Notes under the pieces: generated by a model
Seen by the model: the letters and a program-made list of their open reading frames with translations, nothing else
Database searches by the model: none
Told to the model about the DNA's origin: nothing
Shown: piece after piece, positions 1 to 13,655 of the stretch
Layout: each line of letters begins with the position of its first letter
Position numbering within the stretch: position 1 is the stretch's first letter
Program-made: the position numbers and the translations under genes
Assembly (NCBI GenBank): GCA_964020085.1
Contig: OZ026606.1
Location: forward strand, 5,329,623-5,393,622
DNA from: Micromussa lordhowensis
Lineage: Eukaryota > Cnidaria > Anthozoa > Scleractinia > Lobophylliidae
DNA length: 64,000 nucleotides
Direction of reading: 5' to 3'

Positions 1-53
1 CCAATAGCATGTAAGCACAAATAATCACTAGAAGAACGTGAAATATCAATTAC

Positions 54-128
54 CTGAACCGCCAACTGTTGTGAGCAAGCCCTTTGCGACATTATATCTG
101 CAGCTTGAAAGGATTGGCTAACAAGATT
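54..128 (-). CDS. Tentative NBN exon at the window edge
   Basis: The 75-base, phase-0 segment lies between a taacacag acceptor and a GTAATT donor. It encodes [15 protein letters not shown] and a Gln-rich end. It sits in line with NBN on the same strand, but the sequence itself is not diagnostic. Confidence 0.4.
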
Positions 129-3100
129 CTGTGTTAAAGGTGGCACTGATAAGGTAAAACAAATGTCAGTTACGATCCTACACCACACCTAAACCTCATA
201 CATGAACTAAAATTTAAAGGTTCCAAAACAAACTTTATAAGCTAAAGGCATTTCTGCAACTGAAATTTCTGTGATCAAGTAATGATGGCAAAGAATTAGC
301 TGCTGGTGATTTAGTCCTGTGCATGCCAAGGGAATAAGAAACAGCTTGAGAGAGAATAGCTGTTAAAACAGTGGAGTCTGCAGTTTTAAAAAGATATGAA
401 AACGAGGCGGATGAGTCACTAAAAAGCACAATTGGCCATTTCGCCTCGTTTGTATGCCAAACTGTAACTGTAACTGTTTGTATGCCAAACTGTAATAAGA
501 ACTATTGAAATGCCAATTGAAAAGCATGTATTTATTTCATCATTTTATTCATGTATGCATTCCAGTCCATTCATCCGTCCGTTCATCTGTCCATCCCTCT
601 GTTCTTTCATTAATTTTAACAACTATACCATTATTTCTAACAACTGGTAATGAAACCAATAAACAGCTCTGCCAGTGACACTGGATAATCTACAAATTAT
701 GCAAACGAAACAAAAAATACAATGTTGCAAGAAAGAGCAAAATGTCAACAACAAAGTAAGCAGGAGGTTATCAATGGATTGCTTAGCTGGAACGAAGCTT
801 GGTATTAATGCATTATTTTTTTTACAAACCAGCTGTGATACTTGGATTACAATACTTGTCCAAAGACATAAAGAGCAAGGCCAAACCAAGCTCAGACTCT
901 GGGATAGGACGGCATCGGTGGCTATCGAACAAAATAAAAGAAAGAACAAAAAATACTTTGTGTCATAACATTGTTTCAGAAAACATGTGTATCTGTCAAA
1001 CTGATTCTACTAATTTAATACCTCCAATCCCCCCCCCAACCCCCAACAAAAAAATCCCCATACATTACCTAAATGAACCAGTGAAACTCAAGCACTCTGT
1101 GATAAATACATACATACATATCCAGACACAATTAACATATGGATTGAATTCTCTCTTGAGCCACATGGTTTTGATGACTTCGTCCCATCATGAATTCGTA
1201 CTACATGCACAAGTACCAAGAACCACTCACTCGTCTAAGGTGCGGGATTGCAGAAAAACACCCTGCATCTCATTTGCACCTCATTAAAAAACAAAAGAGC
1301 TCATTGTATGATGCCTCGTTCTGAATTAATTTTCCGCAATCCCGCACCTCACTCCAAGAACCTTGGACACAACCTGGCCATGACCAACCTTTTCAGAGTT
1401 TCCATTATGTGCAAGATCCACTGTTGGGAGGCAGGAGGTAATGTGTTTTGTTCCTTAATGTCCACCATCATCACACATACACCTGGAGTTACTAAACAGT
1501 CATCTGTCTCACTCTCAGGAGCATCTCTTAGTAAAGTGTGACCACCACTTGACTCCACTGCATGATGCACTCGCTTGTACTAACAAACACACATTCATAA
1601 CTGAAAGCTTAGTTTAGTCAGTCATAGGCAAACACTTAAACAGATAACACACCGACCTCTTACAAGTTTCACAGCAGTTGGTCGCACTTTCATATAAAAC
1701 AATCCCAGAAATAGTAAGTGTCTGCAAGTATGGCAATCCCTGTTTGATCATGGCGTGTTTATCTTCCAAACTACAAATTTTGTTCTGGAGGTTCTTTTCC
1801 CATGCCTCCAATCCTTTGCGGTTTATTTCCACTGAGTTTAATTATTGAAAAGAAAACCTCAAAATAGTTTAATAAAATAGAAAACAACAATATTGAAAGA
1901 AGTAATAATCACCCCATTACAAGTTACATTGGTTAGGACTGAAGATTTGTGATGGATTATTTACAAGGCGTGCCGTGAACAATGAAGCTCCTTTTATACC
2001 TTCTTTACTATTGACGCGATTGAAGGAAGCCACTTACTGTACAAACTCTTTGTCATGATTGGATAAAACAATAAAAGGAATTGGATGATACGATTGAAAA
2101 TGACAGCTGCTCAACACGCTGTCTGAATCCAAATAGTACAAAAAGAGCAAACAGAATGTTCAAGAAATGACGCTTTCTTTTCGCTTAAAGTGTCTATGAA
2201 ATGAAAAATAATTGCTGCTTATTTGAAAGGCTTTTCAAAATAATCAAGAATGGCATTTTACTTTTTGGAATATCTTTTTTTATTTTAGAGATATTGACAT
2301 TTTTGTATTACGTAAATTAGGAAAGTGATGACATCATGAGGTTTGCAACTAAAATAGTAAAATACTGAATAAAGAATATCTCTGGAAATGTTGAAGCAGT
2401 GTTCTTCAAACTTGGCACCAGAAATGTACATCATGAAAACTATTGTGATGTTGCCATGACAACAAGTTTGATGCTGGTCCTGTCTTAATTAAAACTGAAA
2501 TTCCCAGTTTTTATCTCAACCAAGGACCATCTACTCCAGCCAATCTAATGGTGAGAGTTAAGACACTATGGGAACCATGTCTGTTCCAAGCAGGACCCTC
2601 TTTCCCACTTTAAAGGGTTGAAAAGAAGGATATTTGGTTTTTGACAGAAAGGGACTGGAGCCAAGAGAGTTTCCATGGCAACAACACTATGGGTGTCATT
2701 TGGTTTCTGCTCCTGAATTTTTATAGTTATTCTGACTTGAGTTGAATGTTGTAGCTGCCACTTATTGTAAAGAAGCCTGACCCATCTGTAATGGATTAAT
2801 GAAGCTGGATGATTCTAAGCTGGTAAAACACATTCAACCAAACTTCATTTTTTTTGCAAAAACTGGTGTACTTTTCACATCAATCAGATCAAGGGAAGGT
2901 TGGTAAAACGACCATTGCCAAAATGCTAGGTATGGTCCAGAAAGAAAACTGTATCAACTACTTTTGTCGCCCATTGTAGATAAAAGATAGAGCTACATTG
3001 AGGGAGAAAACAAGTGGAGACCTGAGCAGGCAAGATACATCCATCTTGATAGCCAATCACAACATGCAATTTACTTCTGTCTTCTTTCCCACTCACAGAG

Positions 3101-6100
3101 CCAGTCATAAGTTATTTTCCTTACCTGCTTTTTGCTTAAGAAAATAAATGTTCTTCCATTGAACAAAGTCTTTCTGGTCTCGTTGGGGAGAAAACTTACA
3201 TCTTGAGATCTGATGCTTTCCTCTTTCAAGACAGGAAGGTACCTAAATGTAAGGAAAGAGCTTAACCTTCACTACAATGCATAACAGTCAACACATTTTC
3301 ACTGATTGGCAGAAATGACAAATGCTGTGGGGATCGAGTTACCAAAATTTTCACAAGTTAACACGGAAACACAAAATACATTTTCTGAATTTCCATTTAT
3401 GAAGTATATTATACGCTAACGTTAACACTGCTTGTCACACAAAATAATAAAACAAAGAAACAAAATATATTACTTGTCACCTCTCCAAGAGGGTTTTGCT
3501 TGTCTACAACATTTTACGAAGCTGTGTATGCGGCTGAAAACAAAAATTAGTATTGTATGGTTCTCCTTAGTGAAAATGCTATATTTCAAATTATGTAATG
3601 TACCTTCAGGCTGGCGTTGCCTACAATAAATGGTAGCATTTGAGGGAATATATTTTGCCTATTCAAGGAAAATTTCATCTTTAAACAAGCTACATGTCTG
3701 AGTTGTTTTTCATAACCTCATGCTAACATCACTGAGTCTTATTGAAAATAGATGTACCTTTCAACTGGTGGAAGAGATGAACTTGTATTCACAACATCAT
3801 CAAAGTAAGATGGCTTGACAATTGGACTGCATTCAGCTAAAGCATGAATTACCTGTAGGAAGTAAGGCATCAAAAAATGACTTTTGAAATCAAAATTTCT
3901 TTAGGCAAAAACAGCCTTTGAGAATGGGCGTGTTTAAAACACGAAATGGCGAAATGACGAAATGTCACTCCAGCTAGCCGAAATAGCGCTTCGGTTAGCC
4001 TAAATGGCGCTTCGGTTAGCCTAAATAGCGCTTCGGTTAGCCTAAATATCACTGACTTAAAGGTGGTTAGCTCTCAATAATTGTATGGGTTAACCGTATC
4101 CCACATTGTTACGCGCCATTCCGTCATTTCGCCATTTCGTGTTTTAAACACGCCCTTTGAGAATATAAATTACTCCAGAGGAAGAACTTTGGCGGCATTG
4201 CTAGTGTTTCCAAAAGAAAACACACCACATCTGACACACAACAGTGGAACAGACTGACAAAAACTTCATCATCAGTGTTTTCAGGTACGAATTTCACAGA
4301 GCTTCTGTTCAGCCAAAAAAAACAGAGATGGTCATTAAAATGCTGAACAAAATTGGTTGTTAGGCAGGGTTCATAAGTTATCAATGTCTTATTTTTTTAA
4401 AAAATGAGTGCAAATTATCATCCATTATTCCCTTCAGAATATAAAATCTGTGATACAGTGAGTCTGAACATAATCTACTCAGAATTATCTCCAATCTCAC
4501 TTGACTGGACAACAAAGAGTACTCCACTCTGTTGTTGCTTTCACCCTTTTTGCTTTTCGTAATAAATTTGCTGGTGTATCAAATTGCATTTTGTCTGTTG
4601 GTACATAACACCGAACCTTAACCTGGTCAAACATGACAGGTTTGCAGGTTTGCACCAAGTATTTATATACCTCTATGAAAGTAATTAAAAACGTTATGTT
4701 AAACATTTTGTTGTTGTCACTAGAAATTAAACTTTATTCGTGGCAAATTTCCCTACATCTGTACCTTAATAGTAAATGTTAGTTCATCCATCACAAGATG
4801 ACTCACAGTCTTTTGCCTCCAATCATTTAACACATGGCCACCTAGTATTAAAAGGTTTTGTTAGAGCAGCTGCATATACTCAAAAACATCTTTCTCATAA
4901 AAAAAAAATGTTTTCAATAACTGGTCTTTTTACGCAAACTGAATAATAAAATCTTAAAAACGTATAACAGCTGTTTATTTATTTCTGGAGTGTTTTTTTA
5001 TTTCTGGAGTGAAGTTTTTACGGTTTTTAATCGTAAGATGCACACATTTGACTTATTAATCGTAAAAGGTGGTACTTTACGATTATTAATCGTAAAATGC
5101 GTCTCCTACGATTAATAATCTTGGATGTTACGATTAATAATCGTAAAATCCACGATTAATAATCGTATGTTACAACAAATGCAGTTATTAATCGTAGATG
5201 CCGCGATCTTCTGCCGACACCAAATTTCACTCGACCGGCCGCCATTACGAAAAAAAACTTTGCGTTCAAGAACTACATCTTACAGAGCTTGCTCTGAAAC
5301 AAATGTGATTCAGCCGAAGTGTTGACATGACAAGCTTAACGTGAGGCTAACCTTTTATGAACTGAGTGTGTTTACGGACGATATTTTCAGCGTTTTTTAG
5401 TCGTCGACGAAAGCAATGCGAGCGCGAATGTCGTGGCCGCGAAACAACAACACCGCAGCCTTCAGTGCGATTATCGCATGATTTGAAAGAGGCTGATTCA
5501 ATGTCCAAAATGTACCCAAAGTAAAATACAACAGGAAAATAAGCCAACATCTAAGTGTGTTTACGAAATGTATTTTATCCGTCTTTGGACTCTTCGGCAA
5601 AAAGCAACGCGAGCGGGAAAATATATCGTGGCCCGTGCTCGAACAAACAACAGCACTAATGCAAAATACAACTGAGTTGAAAGCGGCTGATTAAGGTTCA
5701 TAATTTACCCAAAGTAAAAGAAACCAGGTAAATGAATAAACAACTGAGACTGTTTACGAACGATATTTTCTCCGGCCTTGACTCTAAGACGAAAAACAAC
5801 TCAACTCAGCCGTGCTTGAACAAACAACAGTACCGCGCAATGCGAAATAAAAAAACTTGTCTCAATGAATGATTTAATTACTCTTTTAGTGTGTCAAAAA
5901 TGCTAGCTTACTGTAAACACTACGATTACTAAAATTACCCAAACAGCATTCAGAATAATTCTAGAATGTTGTCAAAACTAATCCGGAATCCTGTTTAACA
6001 TTGGTACGATGTGTTATGCTACGTTTGTTTACGTAACTTATTATTTGTGTCTTTTCAGATTATTAGTCGTAATTTTCAGTTTATTAAACTGGGAACCGCG

Positions 6101-9100
6101 TCTCTTACGAATAATATTCATGACATTGTACGAATAATATCCGTATGTGGCTATATTTTCAGAAAATTAATCGTACATGTAGCGAATACCTACTCGGAAG
6201 ACTGTTATAGCCACGAAGCCATCGTGTCACCGGTCGACCCGCTGCGTATTTCAGTATTTCTTCGAGCGATGTTTGTTGTTTCAAACAAGCTCTTTTTACT
6301 GTCCGAAAGTATTCCATAGCCTCCCGAAAACCTGAAATGGACTTTTCACATTCCGTGTCCTACCGAAACTTGAAGTGAACAAGAGCGGTGGATTTCATTC
6401 AGGTCAGGGGTTTATTCTTTACGAATCAAATTAAAAACGAAATCAACAACTTCGCAGCAAGTCTGCAAGTTCGATGTGTCAAAACATTGCTGGGCAGAAT
6501 TCGTCGTGTTTACGGGAATATTTGGCAAATTGAAATAGTACGATTTAAGTGTACCTAAGAAAAGTCTTTGGTAAAGGTATCATTTATCGAATTCCTTAAC
6601 AAAGCATTGATAGAAATGTATTATGCAAATAAGGTGGGAATTCCGAAAGAACTGCTTTGTTTGTTTTACAAAATGAAGTACAATCTCAGTTATTTGATGT
6701 GTAGTTCCTCGTCAAAATAGCGGGAAAATGGTCTCGAAGATTCGGAGTCGGACTAATCAAACTGCAGATGAAGTTCACCAAAAAAACGTACCAGTATATT
6801 TGTGGAATAAGTTTCTTTTGGAAACTCTCCATTTTAGTCTGACCGCTCAGACCACGACGTAGATTTCTTGTAAACGACAAACAGGTTTTCCTACCTCTGA
6901 CTTTTGCCGTGGAATTTGCGACCGGTAAGGATCATTCCGAGGAAACAGGGTTCTGTTTATAAGATGTTTTAATTCAAAGTTGAAGCAAGAGTACGTATTT
7001 GATAGACGTGACTGTTCTATCTGACAGTGAAATCAACAAGTTCGATGCGTATTTGTCTGGGTTCCGTTCAAGAGGCTGAAAATGTCATAAGCTCAATTAT
7101 GGCCGAGAATTGCTCTGTTCTTGGCGTAAAAATTACCATCTACTGTTCCCAATTGTTAGGTTTTCATTAAAAGTTTTAATAGTTGCGTAAAATTTATATT
7201 CACTGTGACACACCACATGGAAATAACTCGCGCTACAGAAGGCTGGTGAAGAGTTGCCCGCGACACAACAACTTGGTTGGACAACAATACTTCGAACCTC
7301 CTCGTGATCTATTCCCCTTTTCTTTGTAAGATTTCAATTCCTTAACCCTGCAGAAATTCCTTGCAAGAGTGAAGAACTTTTACCTGCCATAACACTCAGA
7401 AAACCGGTTAATTTTCAAGAATTCGACTTTTGCTAACATTTGGCGCCCTTTTTTTCGCGGGAAAAAGTTTTCTCCTGTACATGTCTGCTTTAGAGGCAGT
7501 ACAGTGTCAGTACACCATCGCGGCCTCCACTTTTCTCACCTCTATGAGTTCGTTATGGAATTTGTGCAGCATATATTCCAGTAGCGGCAAAATCAAAGCT
7601 AACCTGAACGTCCATGTTCCCTCCGATGATATTTATCAAGTTTTGCACCCTTGGCATTGTAAACCCGTATGGCAATCAAAGCTACTCCTGTAGGGTTGTC
7701 TGTTGCTTTGAGCAGCATCAATTCAGCAGCAATACCAAGTTTTGCCGTCGTCCACTCCACGTGCTCATTACGGTAAAAGCATTGTGTGATCGGAAATAGC
7801 AATTAGCGAACAGAATCAATGGCACAGTAATAGGATCATTCCTCAGTACAGCGTGAACTTCACTTCCAAGCGGTCGAAAAATAGTGTTTGCCCAAAAGTG
7901 TGAAGTCTCGTGTCGAATCGAAAGCCTAAAAGGAGTCTAAAAGAGTCGATACAAAGGCAGAGTTGTCAAATGTCTTATGTCATTGAAATAGCCAATGATA
8001 GAAATGGGCGTTTGACAGCTGTCGAAATTGTATTTTTTTTTACGCCCACACCACCGCGACTCTCCAACGTATCGTTGCAGAGATCGCTTTTTTGGGTGTA
8101 CGATTAATATGATTATTAATTGTACTCAGTTTATACTAAGTACAAAGATCTGAAGGTGCAGAAGGTGCAGTTATCAGTACGATTCATTATCGTACACCCA
8201 CCTAGCGATTTCTACAATCAGTGGTGGATCAGGCTTAATAATATAAACAGTTTATATGTTCTAAAAGTGTCGCGATACGCTGGAGAGTCGCTTTCGTGAG
8301 GGCTTAAAAAAATATAATTCTGACAGTCGAATTCACTCTTCACATGTTCACTCTTGCAAGGAATTTCTGCAGGGTTAAGGAATTGAAATCTTACAAAGAA
8401 AAGGGGAATAGATCACGAGGAGGTTCGAAGTATTGTTGTCCAACCAAGTTGTTGTGTCGCGGGCAACTCTTCACCAGCCTTCTGTAGTGCGAGTTATTTC
8501 TATGTGGTGTGTCACAGTGAATATAAATTTTACACAACTATTAAAACTTTTAATGCAAACCAGAAGCTTATCACCTATGCAAACCTAACAATTGGGACCT
8601 TAGATGGTAATTTTCAAGCCAAGAACAGAGCAATTCTCGGCCATAATTGAGCTTATGACATTTTCAGCCTCTTGAACTGAACCCAGACGAATACGCATCA
8701 CTGTCAGGTAGAACAGTCACGTCTATCAAATACGTACTCTTGCTTCAACTTTGAATTAAAACATCTTATGAACAGAACTTAAATCGTACTATTTCAATTT
8801 GCCAAATATTCCCGTAAACACGACGAATTCTGCCCGCCAATGTTTTGACACATCGAACTTGCAGACTTGCTGCGAAGTTGTTGATTTCGTTTTTAATTTG
8901 ATTTGTAAAGAATAAACCCCTGACCTGAATGAAATCCACCGCTCTTGTTCACTTTAAGTTTCGGTAGGACACAGAATGTGAAAAGTCCATTTCAGGTTTT
9001 CGGGAGGCTATGGAATACTTTCGGACAGTAAAAAGAACAAACAAAGCAGTTCTTTCAGAATTCCCACCTTATTTGCATAATACATTTCTGTCAATGCTTT

Positions 9101-12100
9101 GTTAAGGAATTCGATAAATGATACCTTTACCAAAGAAGCCATGCTTTCCTTAGGTACACTTAAATCGTACTATTTCAATTTGCCAAATATTCCCGTAAAC
9201 ACGACGAATTCTGCCCGCCAATGTTTTGACACATCGAACTTGCAGACTTGCTGCGAAGTTGTTGATTTCGTTTTTAATTTGATTCGTAAAGAAGAAACCC
9301 CTGCATGACCTGAATGAAATCCACCGCTCTTGTTCACTTTAAGTTTCGGTAGGACACGGAATGTGAAAAGTCCATTTCAGGCTTTCGGGAGGCTATGGAA
9401 TACTTTCGGACAGTAAAAAGAGCTTGTTTGAAACAACAAACATTGCTCGAAGAAATACTGAAATACGCAGCGGGTCGACCGGTGACACGATGGCTTCGTG
9501 GCTATAACAGTCTTCCGAGTAGGTAAACTTCGCTACATGTACGATTAATTTCCTGAAAGTATAGCCACATACGGATATTATTCGTACAATGTCATGAATA
9601 TTATTCGTAAGAGACGCGGTTCCCAGTTTAATAAACTGAAAACACCGCATAATACGACTAATAATCTGAAAAGACACAAATAATAAGTTACGTATAACAA
9701 ACGTAGCATAACACATCGTACGCGAATGTTAATCAGGATTCCGGATTAGTTTTGACAACATTCTAGAATTATTCTGAATGCTGTTTGGGTAATTTTAGTA
9801 ATCATAGTGTTTACAGTAAGCTAGCATTTTTGACACACTAATAGAGTAATTAAATCATTCATTGAGACAATTTTTTTTATTTCGCATTGCGCGGTACTGT
9901 TGTTTGTTCAAGCACGGCTGAGTCGAGTTGTTTTTCGTCTTAGAGTCAAGGCCGGAGAAAATATCGTTCGTACACAGTCTCAGTTGTTTATTCATTTACC
10001 TGGTTTCTTTTACTTTGGGTAAATTATGAACCTTAATCAGCCGCTTTCAACTCAGTTGTATTTTGCATTAGAGCTGTTTGTTCGAGCACGGGCCATGATA
10101 TATTTTCACGCTCCCGTTGCTTTTTGCCGAAGAGTCCAAAGACGGATAAAATATATTTCGTAAACACACTTAGATGTTGGCTTATTTTCCTGTTGTATTT
10201 TACTTTGGGTACATTTTGGACATTGAATCAGCCTCATTCAAATCATGCGATAATCGCACTGAAGGCTGCGGTGTTGTTGTTTCGCGGCCACGACATTCGC
10301 GCTCGCATTGCTTTTCGTCGACGACTAAAAAATGCTGAAAATATCGTCCGTAAACACACTCAGTTCATAAAAGGTTAGCCTCACGTTAAGCTTGTCATGT
10401 CAACACTTCGGCTGAATCACATTTATTTCAGAGCAAGCTCTGTAAGATGTAGTTCTTGAACGCAAAGTTTTATTTCGTAATGGCGGCCGGTCGAGTGAAA
10501 TTTGGTGTCGGCAGAAGATCGCGGCATCTACGATTAATAACTGCATTTGTTGTAACATACGATTATTAATCGTGGATTTTACGATTATTAATCGTAACAT
10601 CCAAGATTATTAATCGTAGGAGACGCATTTTACGATTAGTAATCGTAAAGTACCACCTTTTATGATTAATAAGTCAAATGTGTGCATCTTACGATTAAAA
10701 ATCGTAAAAACTTCACTCCAGAAATAAAAAAACACTCCAGAAATAAATAAACAGCTGTTATACATGACTTTGTATTAATCAATTTATTATTGAATTTCTC
10801 TCACTAAAATTCTGATTTTTTTTATAATTTGGAATGAAAATATCTCAGTCGTATCAAGGTTGGTAAATAATGTTCATATTGCAACACAAAAATGTAATCA
10901 AATCTAAATATTTTCAAAGATCAGGATTTATTGCTTACAATGAATGACAAGCTCAGAATCCCTATTAAGCTCATATAATCTGATTGCTTCATCAAGTTCT
11001 TCTTGACTTGAAATGGTACAAGGGTCACCTGAACAAAACAAAAATACAAAATATGGATTTCAATAATTTGAAAAACATCATTTGGTGGCACCTGTTATAA
11101 GGTTGCATTATAAAACACATTAGTTTAGCCAACAAGGAGGTGCAATGGTCCCATGGTTAGTGCGCTAGTCTCCAGATTGAGCGGTCCGGGTTTGAATCCT
11201 GGCCTAGGGCACTACACTTTACTCTCGCAGTCCCTCTCTCAACCCAGGTGTATAAATGGGTACCGGTGAACTTAATAATGGGGGTATACCTGCCAAGTCT
11301 CACGCCTGTGGATTGAAAACTTTGATCTCACAATGGCTCAAGGGCCAAATTCTCACGCCTGATTGAAAATTGTGAGTGGTTGCAGCTTTGCTTGACATAA
11401 ATTCCAAAAATATGTAAACTCAAAGCGATGTTAGAAATTAAACCTATGTGTAAAAGACAATACTTCTTTCTACAAATAGAAAGCACTGGGAGCGAGGTAG
11501 CATTTAGCGATACACGCCTGAGACTGGGACATGTCAGGGAAGACTCCGGACGTCTTTGGAAATTATCAGACATCTTTGTGTCGTCTTCGAAATTCCGAAA
11601 TCTCATGCCTATAACTCAGAAAAGTTGGCAGGTATATGGGGGTAACCCTGTGATGGACTAGCATCCCAATCTAGGGGGGAGTGGAAATACTCCTAGTCAC
11701 TTCATGCTACAAAAACTGGGATAAGCTCCAGCCTGACGAGCCACTCAGTTGGCTCTTATACAGACTCTACCTTTACTTACCTTAGTTTAGCCAATGGTGA
11801 AGGTGTGGGGTAAGGGAGGCTAGGAACTAGGAGTTAAGGGTGTAGGAAAACATCTGCTCATCTACAGACTCCAAAATCTCTCCAACAATCATTGTTAGAC
11901 TAAGGCCTTGTTCCGACTAAATGTTAATTTCAAAGAGGCAAGGCGATTTCAGAGGCATACTTAAGTGTGCATTTTTATGGAGCAGGCACTGAAGACACAG
12001 AAGGTGCAAGCTGCTAGGGGGGTCTATAGCGTCCAGAGTGGAGACATTTGAAAACTGAGTCGCTTGGTATCAGTGTGAATACTAGGTGAAAATGTGTCAG

Positions 12101-13597
12101 TGAACATACCTAGATGAAGACATGGTCACCTAAGAGTCATTCTAAACACACATGCAGCTGTTTGAATATGCAATTATATTTAGAACATTTGTCTTGTCAC
12201 ATTAATTTGTGATATGGAAAATTGTGGTGCAGACGAATAATTATATACCACACAATGCATATTCAACAAGTCCTGACATCGACATACAAAATCCCATTAC
12301 AGTTTTCCATACATCTATCACTGTAAGTTTTGTGAGAATTTGTCATGATTAAATAAATCAAGGCATTGTTAAAACCCCATATGTATTCTTGTCTAATTTT
12401 GAATTGAACTACAAAGTCGGTTGAGAGGGTTAAGAGAGAAAATGTTATTAATGTAAGGTCATTTTAAAGCGCCTTATCAATCAATTTCAAATTTGCAAAG
12501 CTGCTTTCATTAACGAATGTTTTCTTTACATCATATTACACTTAAATTGCGCGCAAAAAATATCAATCACTGAATTCCAGTGAAAAAAAAATCGTTCCTC
12601 CTTATCGTTAGGCTCATGAATAGAAGTTAAGCTTCTAACATGATTGGAAAATGAAAATGTTTATTTACAAAGATACCTGAGTTTAGCTTATTATTAATTC
12701 GGAAAACTCAGCACGATTCCATATAAATGTTTTTATAAAATGACTGGAAGCCGTGCAGGGCAAATTTAAAGTGATGCGATCGGTGGCGTATCAATAAATC
12801 TTGATTTAGAAACGGGAAAGTAATTATAATTTCCAGAGACACTTCCATCGGTCGTTACTAACCTTCTTCGTCTAACCATTTCATGGTAAATTCGTCGTCT
12901 TCTCCAAACTTGAAGATATCTCGCATGTCATCGCAAAATTTTTCCAGAGTTATTCTAGTCTCCATTGACAAAACCATAATAGTGCTGAAATAATGGACAA
13001 TCTCAATTAACCTTGACAACAACTGAAACGAAACTGTATGAATTTCGGGCGTAATAGACGAGAATATACCGCACAAGCGTGCTAACCTACCCGTTAAAAG
13101 CTGCCTTTACGGCAACCATCTCGATTGAATTCATGGCTGGCATAGATCACAGTAGTGAAAATAATCAAGGATCGTACATAAACTCCTCAGCGGAAACCGT
13201 TTTGCGGTAAATTCTAAGCAAAATAGGCCTTCTGTAACTACATTTCCTGCAACACATCTCCTTGGAATTTACACCCGATCACGTGACATTCCAATCCGGC
13301 GACTAATTAGAGGTTACACATCACGGATTCTTACACAACGTAGTGAAATAAACATTGAGTATAAAAACTCGCCGGCACCTAAATCGAACATTGCTTACCC
13401 CTCAAAAATTGCAAGTAAGTTGACAGAAAACCGTCGTACTGCTGGATACAAAAAGCTCAGTTCGTGATTCTCTACTATCGGGAAGCGCTCTTCTTCCCCG
13501 CACCCCTCCTCCAAGGATTCAACTTGTTCACTGCCACACCCTTCACCGGCAGGTTGCACCTCACGGTAGCCAGTCAGAATACACGGATCAGCCCCTG

Positions 13598-13655
<58 letters not shown>

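Larger units (their letters stand above)
129..3124. other. NBN introns (stretches at 431-1388 and 1580-3124)
   Basis: Apart from the listed exons I see no gene here. About 2185-2613 resembles the non-autonomous element at 19553: it begins TTAAAGTG, ends CACTTTAA, and contains similar text (a 'tatctct' motif, a distant 'tgttgccatg' motif). An exon-like open stretch at 1614-1838 is discussed under rejected items. Confidence 0.5.
4966..7447 (+). mobile_element. Long fold-back transposon arm, copy 1
   Basis: The outer end is the palindrome AACAGCTGTT at 4966. The arm reappears in inverse orientation at about 8340-10759 and 16501-19012. Three segments read identically when translated in copies 1 and 3 (6011-6319/17662-17970; 6686-6880/17101-17295; 5397-5600/18381-18584). 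Layout from the outer end: CCAGAAATAAA-type short repeats, a cluster of TTACGATTATTAATCGTAA palindromes (5030-5200), three diverged ~190-bp tandem units (about 5362-5850), a second cluster of TACGAATAATA-like sites (6050-6180), then unique sequence. No transposase frame is visible. It sits in the NBN intron. Confidence 0.85.

Noticed and set aside
623..949. 108-codon minus-strand frame
   Set aside because: No domain or consistent splice sites. A short [12 protein letters not shown] stretch faintly resembles the end of NBN BRCT2 but is too weak to call.
1614..1838. Exon-like minus-strand stretch ([17 protein letters not shown]) with acceptor and GTAAGAG donor
   Set aside because: NBN exons at 3125 and 1579 join in phase with the expected eight-residue spacing, leaving no room for it; kept only as a possible cryptic exon.
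5030..5200. CRISPR-like array
   Set aside because: Short palindromes with irregular spacing in a eukaryotic transposon arm, without cas genes or regular spacers.
5397..6319. Small open frames repeated at 10124 and 17662-18584
   Set aside because: They recur because the transposon arm recurs; they run over tandem repeats and palindromes and are not genes.
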